Below, one piece after another: positions 1 through 9,137 of a DNA stretch of 34,095 nucleotides. The translations under genes were made by a program, and so were the position numbers. The stretch lies in contig JAWPNA010000166.1 in assembly GCA_045402695.1 (NCBI GenBank), forward strand, positions 1 to 34,095, written 5' to 3'. The notes under the pieces were generated by a model. The model searched no databases. It was not told where the DNA came from and saw only the letters and a program-made list of their open reading frames with translations. The first letter of the stretch is position 1. Each line of letters starts with the position of its first letter. Source of the DNA: JAWPNA01 sp045402695 (lineage in GTDB: Bacteria; Acidobacteriota; Polarisedimenticolia; JACPZX01; DASXTC01).

Positions 1-158
1 CCTCGCTTCACCGCAGCATCTGCGACGAGACGGGTGCGGTGCGTCCTCACGTGAACCTGTTCGTGAACCTGGCTCATGTGCGCGATCGGGATGGGCTCGA
101 CACGGCGCTGGCGCCCGGGGACGTCCTCACGATCCTGCCCGCTGTTTCAGGAGGTTGA
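1..158 (+). CDS. MoaD/ThiS-family sulfur carrier protein, C-terminal part
   Basis: The window opens inside this gene; the frame runs from base 3 to a TGA at 156-158. The visible 51 residues end in Gly-Gly after a hydrophobic stretch (DVLTILPAVSGG). That is the hallmark of ubiquitin-like beta-grasp sulfur carriers (MoaD, ThiS, CysO), whose terminal glycine is adenylated and thiocarboxylated. The VNLFVNLAHVRDRDGLDTAL segment fits the beta-strand/loop pattern of MoaD-like proteins. Its stop overlaps the start region of the next gene, so the two are probably translated as a pair. Whether it serves molybdopterin, thiamine or cysteine synthesis cannot be told without the upstream genes. The family call is fairly sure and the pathway is open. 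Confidence 0.75.
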   Translation, partial: SLHRSICDETGAVRPHVNLFVNLAHVRDRDGLDTALAPGDVLTILPAVSGG

Positions 159-160
159 AC

Positions 161-1273
161 TTGCCTGAGCGCGTCGTTGTGTGCATCGGAACCAGGAAAG
201 GCCTGTTCGTCGCCGAGTCAGGGAAGACCCGGCGCCGCTTCGAGCTGCGCGGACCGTTCGGACCAGGGGTGGCGGTCTACTCCACGCTGATCGATACGCG
301 CGGAGCACCGCGCATGTACGCCTCGAGCTGCAACGCCTTTTTCGGCATGAAGGTCCTGCGCTCAACCGATCTCGGGAAGAGCTTCAAAGAGACCAAGTCG
401 GCTCCCGCCTTCCCGAAGGACGATGGACGCGCGCTCATCAACATCTGGTCGATCGAAGCGGGCGACGGCAGGAAGGAGCTGTGGTGCGGCGTGGAGCCCG
501 CGTCGCTTTTCCGCAGCAGCGATGGCGGCGATTCCTGGGAGATGGTCCCTGGCATCAGCAACCACGAGCATGCCCGAAAGTGGCAGCCGGGCAACGGCGG
601 ACTCTGCATGCACACGATCCTGCGCGATGGGGATCGCGTGCACCTGGGCATCTCCACCGGCGGCCACTACCTGAGCGAGGATGGCGGCACGACCTTCAAG
701 GCCTCCAACCAGGGAGTCGGCGCCGGCTTCACGCCCGATCCCTATCCCGAGTTCGGCCAGTGCGTGCACAAGATCGCGGGGCACAAGGACGTGCCCGGCC
801 GGCTCTACATGCAAAACCACGGCGGCTGGGCCAAGTGGGATGGACCTGGGGGGCCGCGGCCGGACATCGGCGTGCTGCGCAGCGACGACCACGGAAAGAC
901 GTGGCGCTCCATCGCCAAGGGGCTGCCGTCCGACTTCGGCTTCCCGATCGTCGTTCACCCGCACGATCCGGAAACAGTCTATGTCGCGCCGCTCGAGCCG
1001 ATGACGCGCACCTGTCCTGGCGGCGCGCCCGCGGTCTGGCGCAGCGAGGACGGCGGCGGTTCGTGGAAGCGGCTCGCCCGGGGGCTGCCGAAGAAGGAGA
1101 GCTTCTTCACGATCCTGCGCGACGCGATGGACATCGATCAACTCACCTCGCCCGCGCTCTACTTCGGGACCACCACAGGACAGCTCTGGCTCGGGCGGGA
1201 TGGCGGAGAAGAGTGGAGCTGCCTGTTCGACTCGCTCCCGCCGATCCACTGCGTGAAGGTCGCTATCATCTGA
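161..1273 (+). CDS. BNR/Asp-box repeat beta-propeller protein (sialidase/VPS10-like)
   Basis: A 370-residue protein with at least five Asp-box motifs (S-x-D-x-G-x-[ST]-[WF]) near residues 68, 119, 172, 241 and 295, for example SSDGGDSW, SEDGGTTF, SDDHGKTW and SEDGGGSW. It lacks a clear signal peptide. This spacing is typical of six- or seven-bladed BNR/VPS10-type propellers; no sialidase arginine triad was recognised, so an enzymatic role is not claimed. Start choice: GGAGG at 150-154 lies 6 nt before TTG 161, whereas the in-frame TTG at 155 touches the Shine-Dalgarno sequence and is unlikely. The RBS lies inside the MoaD-like gene, indicating translational coupling. The propeller is confident and the biological role unknown. 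Confidence 0.85.
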   Translation: MPERVVVCIGTRKGLFVAESGKTRRRFELRGPFGPGVAVYSTLIDTRGAPRMYASSCNAFFGMKVLRSTDLGKSFKETKSAPAFPKDDGRALINIWSIEAGDGRKELWCGVEPASLFRSSDGGDSWEMVPGISNHEHARKWQPGNGGLCMHTILRDGDRVHLGISTGGHYLSEDGGTTFKASNQGVGAGFTPDPYPEFGQCVHKIAGHKDVPGRLYMQNHGGWAKWDGPGGPRPDIGVLRSDDHGKTWRSIAKGLPSDFGFPIVVHPHDPETVYVAPLEPMTRTCPGGAPAVWRSEDGGGSWKRLARGLPKKESFFTILRDAMDIDQLTSPALYFGTTTGQLWLGRDGGEEWSCLFDSLPPIHCVKVAII

Positions 1274-1309
1274 CCCTCGCGACAACTCCGGCGCGTCGGT
1301 CCCTTGGTG

Positions 1310-1339
1310 CCTGCCCGGCGGATACATCCGCCAGGCAGG
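1310..1339. repeat. GC-rich 13-bp hairpin downstream of the BNR gene
   Basis: The arms 1310-1322 and 1327-1339 are complementary over 13 positions with one C/A mismatch and a TACA loop. It lies 36 nt after the BNR stop. There is no T-tract, so it is either a factor-assisted terminator or a REP-like palindrome. Confidence 0.5.
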
Positions 1340-1367
1340 GCCGAGGGGTCGCAAGAAAATTCGCTGG

Positions 1368-1517
1368 TTAAGGAGCGAACTGCCCGATCGGCCCATCCTC
1401 GTCCTGGAAGTTGGTGGTGTTGAGTACCTCTGGGCCGGCGGTCTGGTCGCCATTGAACGGTGTCTGCCTGCCAGAGCACCCCGCCGCCACGGCGGCAACC
1501 GTCGAATCGAACCACAT
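1368..1517 (-). pseudogene. possible 3' remnant of an unrecognised gene
   Basis: An open minus-strand frame of 49 codons runs from ATG 1517 to TAA 1368-1370 and ends in an acidic, Asn/Gln-rich sequence (NTTNFQDEDGPIGQFAP). The frame is closed upstream by a TGA just before 1541. No Shine-Dalgarno sequence is evident. The amino-acid composition looks protein-like, but I recognise no family. It may be a decayed C-terminus or a chance ORF. Confidence 0.2.
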
Positions 1518-1541
1518 CCCGCCAACCGGCGTCCTTCGTAG

Positions 1542-1835
1542 TCAAGACTCATGTGTCTGCCAAACCATCTCGATCCCTTCCTGCTCGAGGATTTCGGTGA
1601 TTAACCTCGAGCAGCCGGTGATTTCGACTCCCGACCGGCTGAGGCGGGCGAGCACCTTGAGGCCGGTGCGGCCGATGAAGAGCACTCCAGAGAGATCGAG
1701 CACGACATCGAGGCCGGATTGGCTCAACTCCAGGCACTCGCGCTCCAGCACCTCGGCCCACCTCGCGACGATGTGTCCCTGAACAATGAAGACCACCCGG
1801 TGAGATTCCGAGTCATCGCGCAGGATGTGAAGCAC
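1542..1835 (-). CDS. small STAS-domain protein (anti-anti-sigma factor-like)
   Basis: A 97-residue single-domain protein with a STAS fold pattern: hydrophobic strand VVFIVQGHIV, then VVLDLSGVLFIGRTGLKVL, then a final helix region. In SpoIIAA-type antagonists the loop reads about F-[MI]-D-S-S-G-L with a phosphorylated Ser. Here it reads FIGRTGL, so the Asp is lost and a Thr sits at the phospho-site position. Start: GTG 1833-1835 is preceded by GGAGG with a 6-nt spacer; longer upstream frames read through the promoter and are rejected. A near-consensus sigma-54 promoter lies about 40 bp upstream, which ties the gene to the activator at 3304-5400. The likely role is protein-protein signalling; the partner is unknown. 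Confidence 0.8.
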   Translation of the reverse strand: MLHILRDDSESHRVVFIVQGHIVARWAEVLERECLELSQSGLDVVLDLSGVLFIGRTGLKVLARLSRSGVEITGCSRLITEILEQEGIEMVWQTHES

Positions 1836-1876
1836 GTTGGTCCTCCATTCCTTTTGACTTCTGAATCGGAGACATC

Positions 1877-1891
1877 GCAACGGCTGTGCCA
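1877..1891 (-). promoter_or_regulatory. sigma-54 (-24/-12) promoter of the STAS gene
   Basis: On the minus strand the sequence is TGGCAC-AGCCG-TTGC. Both hexamer/tetramer elements match the RpoN consensus (TGGCAC-N5-TTGC) with the exact 5-nt spacing. Transcription would start near 1865, giving about 30 nt of leader to GTG 1835. The equivalent position of the second repeat copy carries the same promoter. Confidence 0.8.
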
Positions 1892-1991
1892 GTGCGATTC
1901 CGGAGCGACGCGTCGGGTGCAATCGCCGCAGACGAGGGGAGTTGGTCGGCGCAAGCAGCGGGGTTCGTTCCGATCGCCTGGCGCCAGATAC

Positions 1992-2014
1992 GCCACCCGG
2001 TTGGCCGAATGCCA
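1992..2014. promoter_or_regulatory. putative activator-binding (enhancer) half-sites, copy 1
   Basis: GCCA (1992-1995), TGGC (2002-2005) and GCCA (2011-2014) alternate at about one helical turn. The right-hand pair forms TTGGC-N5-GCCAA. They lie some 110-130 bp upstream of the -24/-12 element, the usual distance for sigma-54 enhancers, and the layout is kept in repeat copy 2. A further TGGCGCCA palindrome lies at 1979-1986. Binding by the neighbouring activator is inferred. Confidence 0.4.
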
Positions 2015-2025
2015 ACGCGAGGGGA

Positions 2026-2094
2026 TCAGCTGGACCGCGAGATGCCGAGCTGGTTCATTCGCGCTTCGAGCATGGTCCGCTTTGAAGTCGTGCG
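2026..2094 (-). pseudogene. C-terminal HTH remnant of a sigma-54 activator
   Basis: The minus strand reads SKRTMLEARMNQLGISRSS then TGA. This matches the Fis-type recognition helix end of the intact activator (LKRTTLEARMNKLGISRPS) almost residue for residue. Homology stops abruptly near 2082, and upstream residues do not continue the domain. It is therefore a stub left by duplication or deletion, with no start codon or other domain. Confidence 0.7.
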
Positions 2095-2156
2095 GGGGAG
2101 GAATGGTGAGATGTTGCCGGCCGAACGAGATATCGGAGCGGGTGAAGCACTTTTTG

Positions 2157-2193
2157 AGGTGGCAGGGAAGGGCAGGGTCAGTCCCTGCCACCT
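2157..2193. terminator. 12-bp perfect hairpin behind the calcium-binding protein gene
   Basis: AGGTGGCAGGGA (2157-2168) and TCCCTGCCACCT (2182-2193) form a perfect 12-bp stem with a 13-nt loop, 12 nt past the stop of the minus-strand gene. No U-run follows on the minus strand. Transcription-terminating or REP-like function is inferred from position and stem strength. Confidence 0.45.
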
Positions 2194-2205
2194 CTGGAGC
2201 GGGGG

Positions 2206-2982
2206 CTAACGAATGATATTCGCGACCGTGCTGTTGATTTCCTCAACTCGCTGCAGTGACACCTCGACGAAGGCAGGATTCGCCTCCGTCAAATCCGCGA
2301 AGGTGACCTCGGCCGCAGTCTCGCTGGTGCAGAATACTTGCTCGACGTCATCGTCAACGCGCACCGTGACGAGCAGGGCGTTCCCCGCTGCCTTCGTGAA
2401 GAAACGCACCAGGAACTTGTAGCCGAGCGAGTTGTCTTCTGGAACCTGTTCCAGAGTGCAAAACCCATTCTGGCCGGTCGCATTCGCCGTGGGAATGCCG
2501 TTGGGGAAGCCAGGCACGGGCTCAGTCAAGAGAGGCACGATGCCGTCGCGGTCAACAGTGGCGAAAACCAGCGCGTCGCGTCCATGTCCGCCCACAAATG
2601 CGTCGCTGCCGTCGCCGCCCGCCCAGATACTGATATCGTTACCGCCGTCGCCGAACATGATGTCGCTCTTGGGGCTCGTGGTGCCTCCTTCCAGACCGCC
2701 AATCAGGATATCGTTGCCCGGACCACCGTGCATGGTGTCGCTGCCCCGGAGACCGATGACGACGTCATTCCCCTCCCTTCCCAAGAGGACGTCAGCGTTG
2801 TCCAGGCTCTGGTTGGCGACGGTGCCGGGTGGTTGGATCGCTGGATTATCCAAGTTGTCATCGTCCGCCCCGATCAATACATCCGCCTTGTTGCCCCCCC
2901 TGATCAAAGCGGCCTGAGTTGTCGTGGTGACTGGCGAGGCCAGAGTGAGCAGCACGAAGGCGACAAGAATCTGCTTTTTCAT
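2206..2982 (-). CDS. secreted RTX-like (hemolysin-type) calcium-binding protein
   Basis: A 258-residue protein with a signal peptide (MKKQILVAFVLLTLASPVTTTTQA, cleavage near residue 24). A central block of glycine/aspartate nonapeptide-like repeats follows (GREGNDVVIG, GGPGNDILIGG, GDGGNDISIWAGGDGSD, GGHGRDAL), roughly residues 50-140. These GGxGxDxLx units form calcium-binding parallel beta-rolls in RTX proteins. The C-terminal ~110 residues look like a beta domain and contain two Cys (FCTLE, FCTSE). Start: ATG 2980-2982 has GAGGAG 6 nt upstream; the longer frame has none. A sigma-54 promoter lies about 175 bp upstream (leader ~160 nt), right behind the activator gene, so its export product is probably the main target of that regulator. 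The precise function is unknown. Confidence 0.8.
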   Translation of the reverse strand: MKKQILVAFVLLTLASPVTTTTQAALIRGGNKADVLIGADDDNLDNPAIQPPGTVANQSLDNADVLLGREGNDVVIGLRGSDTMHGGPGNDILIGGLEGGTTSPKSDIMFGDGGNDISIWAGGDGSDAFVGGHGRDALVFATVDRDGIVPLLTEPVPGFPNGIPTANATGQNGFCTLEQVPEDNSLGYKFLVRFFTKAAGNALLVTVRVDDDVEQVFCTSETAAEVTFADLTEANPAFVEVSLQRVEEINSTVANIIR

Positions 2983-3154
2983 GGTCTTCTCCTCGTTGAT
3001 GGATGTAGGGTTGATTGATTCACGACTGTCGAATCGCACCTGTGTTTCTGACGAAACGTCTCCTGTCCGGTATCCACTGGGTCCTTCCCGGCGGACACCG
3101 TCTCGCTACCATTAGGTATCCGTCGTTCCTTCTGACTTCAGCAACGGTGACAAC

Positions 3155-3169
3155 GCAACGGCCGTGCCA
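3155..3169 (-). promoter_or_regulatory. sigma-54 (-24/-12) promoter of the calcium-binding protein gene
   Basis: The minus strand reads TGGCACG-GCCG-TTGC, a full match to the RpoN consensus including the G after TGGCAC and the correct spacing. The start point should lie near 3143. It stands 135 bp downstream of the activator stop codon. Confidence 0.85.
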
Positions 3170-3268
3170 TTGCGATTCCAGAGCGATGTCTCGACGGCAA
3201 TCAGTTCAGGGAAGCGGAGTTAGCCGGTGCAGGCCGCGGGGCGAGTTGCGATCGTGTGGCATCGGGTG

Positions 3269-3293
3269 CGCCACCCGGATGGCGGAATGCCAA
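3269..3293. promoter_or_regulatory. putative activator-binding (enhancer) half-sites, copy 2
   Basis: CGCCA-N6-TGGCG (3269-3284) overlaps TGGC-N5-GCCA (3280-3292). This is the same alternating GCCA/TGGC layout as copy 1, some 110-130 bp upstream of the -24/-12 promoter. The site is conserved between the copies although the bases between it and the promoter drifted. Confidence 0.4.
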
Positions 3294-3303
3294 TGCGAGG
3301 GGA

Positions 3304-5400
<2,097 letters not shown>

Positions 5401-5697
5401 CCAGCGGATGAGCGTCCTACGCGATGCTGCCGGAAGATGTGAGCATACGCCATGCTCGCCGTTCTGGCTAGCCTCGTGGGAGCGACGTGTATGCCCGAAG
5501 GCCTGAAGCCGGATTAGGTTCCATTATGCTGCGACTTGGTGTCAGTTTGGTCACCAGGGTACGGCGTAACTAAGCCGTCCACCAAACCGGGGCAAGGTCG
5601 GTGGCAGGCGCGAGACCGCGTACGGTATGCTCCGCGCTCCGGTCACGGCGACGCGCAATCCACCGGGCGCACCCGCATGACCGGCACGGGAAGCCTC
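5401..5697. other. intergenic region between divergent genes
   Basis: This stretch must hold the promoters of the leftward activator and the rightward glycosyltransferase-like gene, but no convincing -35/-10 pair was found on either strand. A small TGGTG/CACCA dyad lies near 5537-5557. In-frame codons between 5536 and 5697 lack membrane-protein character and a Shine-Dalgarno sequence, so they are treated as leader. Confidence 0.5.
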
Positions 5698-8652
5698 ATG
5701 CCGGCTCAGCCCAGCGCGCGATCGCGGCGTGGCCGCCTCCATCCGCTTCTACTGCTCGCCTTCGTGTCGGCCCTCTACCTGGGCCACGTATCGCTCTACG
5801 GTCGTTGGATCGCCGACGACGCGGGAATCAGCTATACCTATGCGCGCAACCTGGCGCTGGGGCACGGGCTCGTCCTGAATCCGGCGGGCGAGCGTGTCGA
5901 AGGATACTCGAACCCCCTGTGGGTTTTTCTGCTTGCTGTCATGTTCCGCGCCGGTCTGTTCGATCCGGTGGCCACGCCGAAGCTTCTTTCGGTGACGGCG
6001 GCCGTGGCATCCTTTGTTCTGCTCGGACGGATCTCGGAGCGGAGCTTCGGCCGGGGGGATTCCCCTCTGCACTTCGTGCCCGCACTGGCGTTGGCCTGCA
6101 GCGTCCCATTCACCGCATGGAGCATTTCGGGTCTTGAGAATGCCCTCTACATCTTCCTCATCCTCCTCGCGATCGACCTGAGGCTCGCTGAATTTGAAGA
6201 GGCCGAGCGCGCGCCAGCCTCCGGCCTGGTGCTGTTTCTCGTCTCGATCACGCGGCCGGAAGGCGTGCTGTATTTCGCCGCCGCGTTTGCGCACGGGATT
6301 GCGGCGGCGCTCGGAAACAGGCGCGTCACGAGGAGGGACCTTCTCTGGCTCGCGGGGTTCGCGGTGCCGTTTCTGACCTACCATGCGTGGCATTATTCGT
6401 ACTTCGCCGATCTGCTGCCCAATACCTACTACGCCAAGATGGAGGCGGGCGGACCGCCCCAGCACCTGCATGAGCAAATCCTCGACATCCACTCCAGTGG
6501 ATGGGAGTACCTCCTGGCGGGCCTGCGCGACCAGAATCTGCGCTGGCTCCTCCCTGCGGCCGCGTTGCTCACGCTCCTGTGGGTTAACCGGCGCAGGTCG
6601 GCTGGCGTATCTCTCCTCCTGCTCTTCGCGCTGGTGAGCGCGTTCTACACCATCTACGTCGGCGGCGACTGGATGCTGCAGTACCGCTTCCTGACGCCGC
6701 TTCTCGCCATCTCCTACCTGATCGTGGGCGGCGCGCTGCTGCTCACCGTCGAGGCGCTCACGGCGTCGGAACGCGGGAGGACTCTTCGCGCGGCGGCTGC
6801 TGGGATTCTCACGGCGGTGACCACGGGAATAACCCTCCTTCCGGCCCGTGCGCTCATCGATGGACCCGTCAAGCCGCCCTCCGTCTCGTTCGCGCGGATC
6901 GCCGAGCGCGGAGTCAGGTTCGCGGCCCTCGCGAAGGAGCTCCGCATTCACGATGCATCGCTCATGGACCCGGACCTGGGCGGCACCTCGTACGCTTCGG
7001 GGCTCCGGATGATCGATCTGGCCGGGTTGGCCGATGTGCACATCGCGAGGCATGACTTCGACCCACGGTACTTCGGCTGGTACGTTTTCAATGAGCAACG
7101 ACCCACCTTCATCCACACGCACTGCAACTGGTCGCTCCGATCGCAACTTCACCAGTATCTTGACCTGCGCTTGGACTACCTCCCGTTGTGGGAGCGCCCC
7201 TGCGATTCCTCGTGCTGTCCCGGAACCCTCGACGGTGAGTATCTGCGCAGGGAGATCCTCGTAGACGAATCGCCGCGCATCGAACAGCCCCTGGAGGTGA
7301 CCTTCGAAGGAGGCCCAACTCTTGTCGGCTGCCGTCTGGAACCCAGGATGGTCCAGCCGGGAGGAGCTGTTCATCTGACGACCTGGTGGACGACGACCTC
7401 ACCCATCGCAAGAGAGGTCGGCGGCCTCCGTGTGACGCCGATCGCACCCGGCGGGACGCGCCTGGCGGGGCAGGATCGTCCCTTCACACATGGCATCTAC
7501 CCGCCTGCCCGCTGGATTCCGGGCGAACTGATCAGAGAGGTGCACGAGCTCACGATACCGCCGGGAGGCGCCGCGGGCCCGTACGAGATCGAGGTCCGGC
7601 TCACCGGGGTGGAGCCTTCGGCCCCGCATGTGGTGACCGCCTTCGAGGTCGGCCCGGCCGGCGGGGCTCCCGGCCCGGATGTCGAGCGGAGGGAGGCCGA
7701 GCTGGTGGAGTCATCCCTGAGAAAGGCGGAAACTCTCGTGGATGCGGGAGATCTCCAGGCGGCGACCGACCTGCTTCTCGCAACGCGCTCCCAGGCGCGG
7801 GTAGAGGAACGACTCGAGGCGCCGCTTTCCGGGCTGTCGGCGCTCTGGTACCGGCATGGCGAGGATCTCCTTCGAGCCGAAGACGCGTTTCAGCGATGGG
7901 GCGAGGCAATGAGTGCCTTTCAGGCGGCGCTGGCGTGCCGCCCCGCGAACGCCTTCGCGAGGAAACGGATCGAGGAGCTGCGGTCGCGAGACTATATTGA
8001 GCGGGTCTACGGACAGAGGCTCCGGGAGGCGCAGGAGGAACAGGTCCAGGGGGCCGCGCCCGCGGATCTTCTGCTGGCCATCGAGGACGAAGGGTTCGCT
8101 CAGGAAACCGATGAGATCCTCCGGAGTAGTGCGCCGATCCGGCAACAGCTTGATGCCGAGGGTACTCTCGCGTCGCTCTCGCTCCTTCACCGGGCCTGCG
8201 CCGGGATCGGAGATACCGGCAGGCTGGCCGCGGTCCAGGCCAGGCTCGATGCCGTCGCTCCGTTCCATGTCGATCTCGGAGATCGCCTCGTCTATCTGGG
8301 CGGCGACTTCGAACCCGGCGGACAGGGCTCGTTCCGGATCACATGGTGGTTTCAGGTCACCAGGAAGATGCGGACCGACTACATGATCTCCCTGCACGCC
8401 TATCCCGATGAGTTGTCCCCGCAGCCCGAAGGCCGCGCGAAGCACAGGTTTCTCAATCTCGATCACTTCCCCGCATCGGCGACCTCGACCTGGAAGCCGG
8501 GCACGATCGTCCGGCACGTCTTCTCCGGGCGGGTCACACCCGGCGCCTACAGGTTCCTGTTCGGTTTCTTCGAGTCTGGAGGGAACGGGCGGCTGTTGGT
8601 GAAGACGAATGACTCGGCCGACGTGGAGATGGGACACTTCGAGGTCAGGTGA
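5698..8652 (+). CDS. GT-C-type membrane glycosyltransferase-like protein with TPR-like and beta-sandwich extensions
   Basis: About 984 residues. The first ~460 hold many hydrophobic segments and an early loop DDAGISYTYARNLALGHG...GYSNPLW. This is the acidic loop pattern of GT-C enzymes that use polyprenyl-phosphate sugars (AftB/ArnT-like), with the DD pair as likely catalytic/metal residues. A soluble part with the PDLGG...IDLAGLADVHIARHD pattern follows. Beyond the usual family length there is a beta-sandwich-like domain (~530-660), a helical TPR-like section (~675-855) and a second beta-sandwich-like domain (~855-984) resembling the first (GGAVHLTTWW versus GQGSFRITWWF). Start: ATG 5698 has a weak GGGA 8 nt before it; ATG 5677 is possible. 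The substrate is unknown. It stands alone between two intergenic regions. Confidence 0.75.
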   Translation: MPAQPSARSRRGRLHPLLLLAFVSALYLGHVSLYGRWIADDAGISYTYARNLALGHGLVLNPAGERVEGYSNPLWVFLLAVMFRAGLFDPVATPKLLSVTAAVASFVLLGRISERSFGRGDSPLHFVPALALACSVPFTAWSISGLENALYIFLILLAIDLRLAEFEEAERAPASGLVLFLVSITRPEGVLYFAAAFAHGIAAALGNRRVTRRDLLWLAGFAVPFLTYHAWHYSYFADLLPNTYYAKMEAGGPPQHLHEQILDIHSSGWEYLLAGLRDQNLRWLLPAAALLTLLWVNRRRSAGVSLLLLFALVSAFYTIYVGGDWMLQYRFLTPLLAISYLIVGGALLLTVEALTASERGRTLRAAAAGILTAVTTGITLLPARALIDGPVKPPSVSFARIAERGVRFAALAKELRIHDASLMDPDLGGTSYASGLRMIDLAGLADVHIARHDFDPRYFGWYVFNEQRPTFIHTHCNWSLRSQLHQYLDLRLDYLPLWERPCDSSCCPGTLDGEYLRREILVDESPRIEQPLEVTFEGGPTLVGCRLEPRMVQPGGAVHLTTWWTTTSPIAREVGGLRVTPIAPGGTRLAGQDRPFTHGIYPPARWIPGELIREVHELTIPPGGAAGPYEIEVRLTGVEPSAPHVVTAFEVGPAGGAPGPDVERREAELVESSLRKAETLVDAGDLQAATDLLLATRSQARVEERLEAPLSGLSALWYRHGEDLLRAEDAFQRWGEAMSAFQAALACRPANAFARKRIEELRSRDYIERVYGQRLREAQEEQVQGAAPADLLLAIEDEGFAQETDEILRSSAPIRQQLDAEGTLASLSLLHRACAGIGDTGRLAAVQARLDAVAPFHVDLGDRLVYLGGDFEPGGQGSFRITWWFQVTRKMRTDYMISLHAYPDELSPQPEGRAKHRFLNLDHFPASATSTWKPGTIVRHVFSGRVTPGAYRFLFGFFESGGNGRLLVKTNDSADVEMGHFEVR

Positions 8653-9131
8653 GACCGGGCGGCGGAGGCGTTCCGGATGAATTTGGAGGCCTAACGTTTG
8701 CGCCCGTCGCCGGCGTATTCTGGTCGTGTGGCTTCTGTCAGCACGTCCTCGCGACGAGCGAGCCCGCACGCCAGAATGCTTCCCTCCAACGGGTCATGCG
8801 GTGCAGAAGGCTGCATGTAGCGAATGAGATTGCTCTCTGGATTGTGAGGGCCGCGGGAGGTCGTTGTGAACACCGAGAGTGTCCCCGCCCGGGACATCCC
8901 GATCCCCCGAATCCCGCGCCCCTCGTACACGAAAAAGCCCCGACCTCTCTCACGGCCGAGGCCCTCGGTAGCGTCAGCCCTCTCGACTCAGGGCAGGAAG
9001 TGCGTGGCTCCTCAGGTGATCGGATGTTCGAGTCGATCCTCCGGTTCGAACTACCGATCACCTGGTGGCCCAGGTGATCGAGGTTCGAACTCTCCAGCCG
9101 TGCCCGGGGCACTGATCAACTTGTGGCCCAA
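8653..9131. other. non-coding stretch with terminator and palindromes
   Basis: No convincing gene was found. An 89-codon frame starting at GTG 8866 has a GGGAGG in front but a Pro/Arg/Ser-rich product typical of chance GC-rich reading, and it was rejected. The region holds a minus-strand terminator (8932-8962) and a cluster of inverted repeats (9014-9137) built on GGTGATC. Confidence 0.55.
8932..8962 (-). terminator. rho-independent terminator, minus strand
   Basis: On the minus strand GCCTCGGCC, an 8-nt loop and GGTCGGGGC form a 9-bp stem (two G-U pairs), followed at once by TTTTT. It lies about 400 nt beyond groEL in the groESL direction, so it may catch groESL read-through or belong to a lost leftward gene. 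Confidence 0.7.
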
Positions 9132-9137
9132 GTGATC
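9014..9137. repeat. cluster of nested palindromes around GGTGATC
   Basis: Three dyads occur. AGGTGATCGG (9014-9023) pairs with CCGATCACCT (9054-9063). CGATCACCTGG (9055-9065), TGGC loop, CCAGGTGATCG (9070-9080) is a perfect 11-bp stem. GATCAACTTG (9114-9123), TGGC, CCAAGTGATC (9128-9137) is the same unit degenerated, 58 bp on. The units share the core GATCA..CTGG-TGGC-CCAG..TGATC. The last unit overlaps the response-regulator remnant. Confidence 0.7.

Larger units (their letters stand above)
1848..2082. repeat. direct repeat copy 1 (sigma-54 module), pairs with 3126-3360
   Basis: This block aligns without net gaps at a constant offset of 1278 bp to 3126-3360. It is near identical over the outer ~85 bp and visibly diverged in the middle. 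It contains the sigma-54 promoter of the STAS gene, TGGC/GCCA half-sites, and a copy of the last codons of the sigma-54 activator. The pair flanks the calcium-binding protein gene. Confidence 0.85.

Noticed and set aside
362..1552. 396-codon minus-strand ORF across the BNR gene
   Set aside because: The plus strand carries repeated Asp-boxes; the minus frame has none and crosses a hairpin.
1836..2015. N-terminal extension of the STAS protein
   Set aside because: The frame passes through the sigma-54 promoter and repeat; GTG 1835 has a proper GGAGG.
5749..7374. 541-codon minus-strand ORF inside the glycosyltransferase-like gene
   Set aside because: Antisense shadow, strongly Arg/Glu/Gln-rich and without Shine-Dalgarno sequence.
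9035..9095. TTCGAAC motifs resembling tRNA T-loops
   Set aside because: The flanking 5-nt arms do not pair and no acceptor, D or anticodon arm can be built on either strand; the motifs belong to the palindrome cluster.
8866..9135. 89-codon plus-strand ORF with GGGAGG before a GTG
   Set aside because: The product is Pro/Arg/Ser-rich with no domain pattern, and the frame crosses a terminator and three palindromes.
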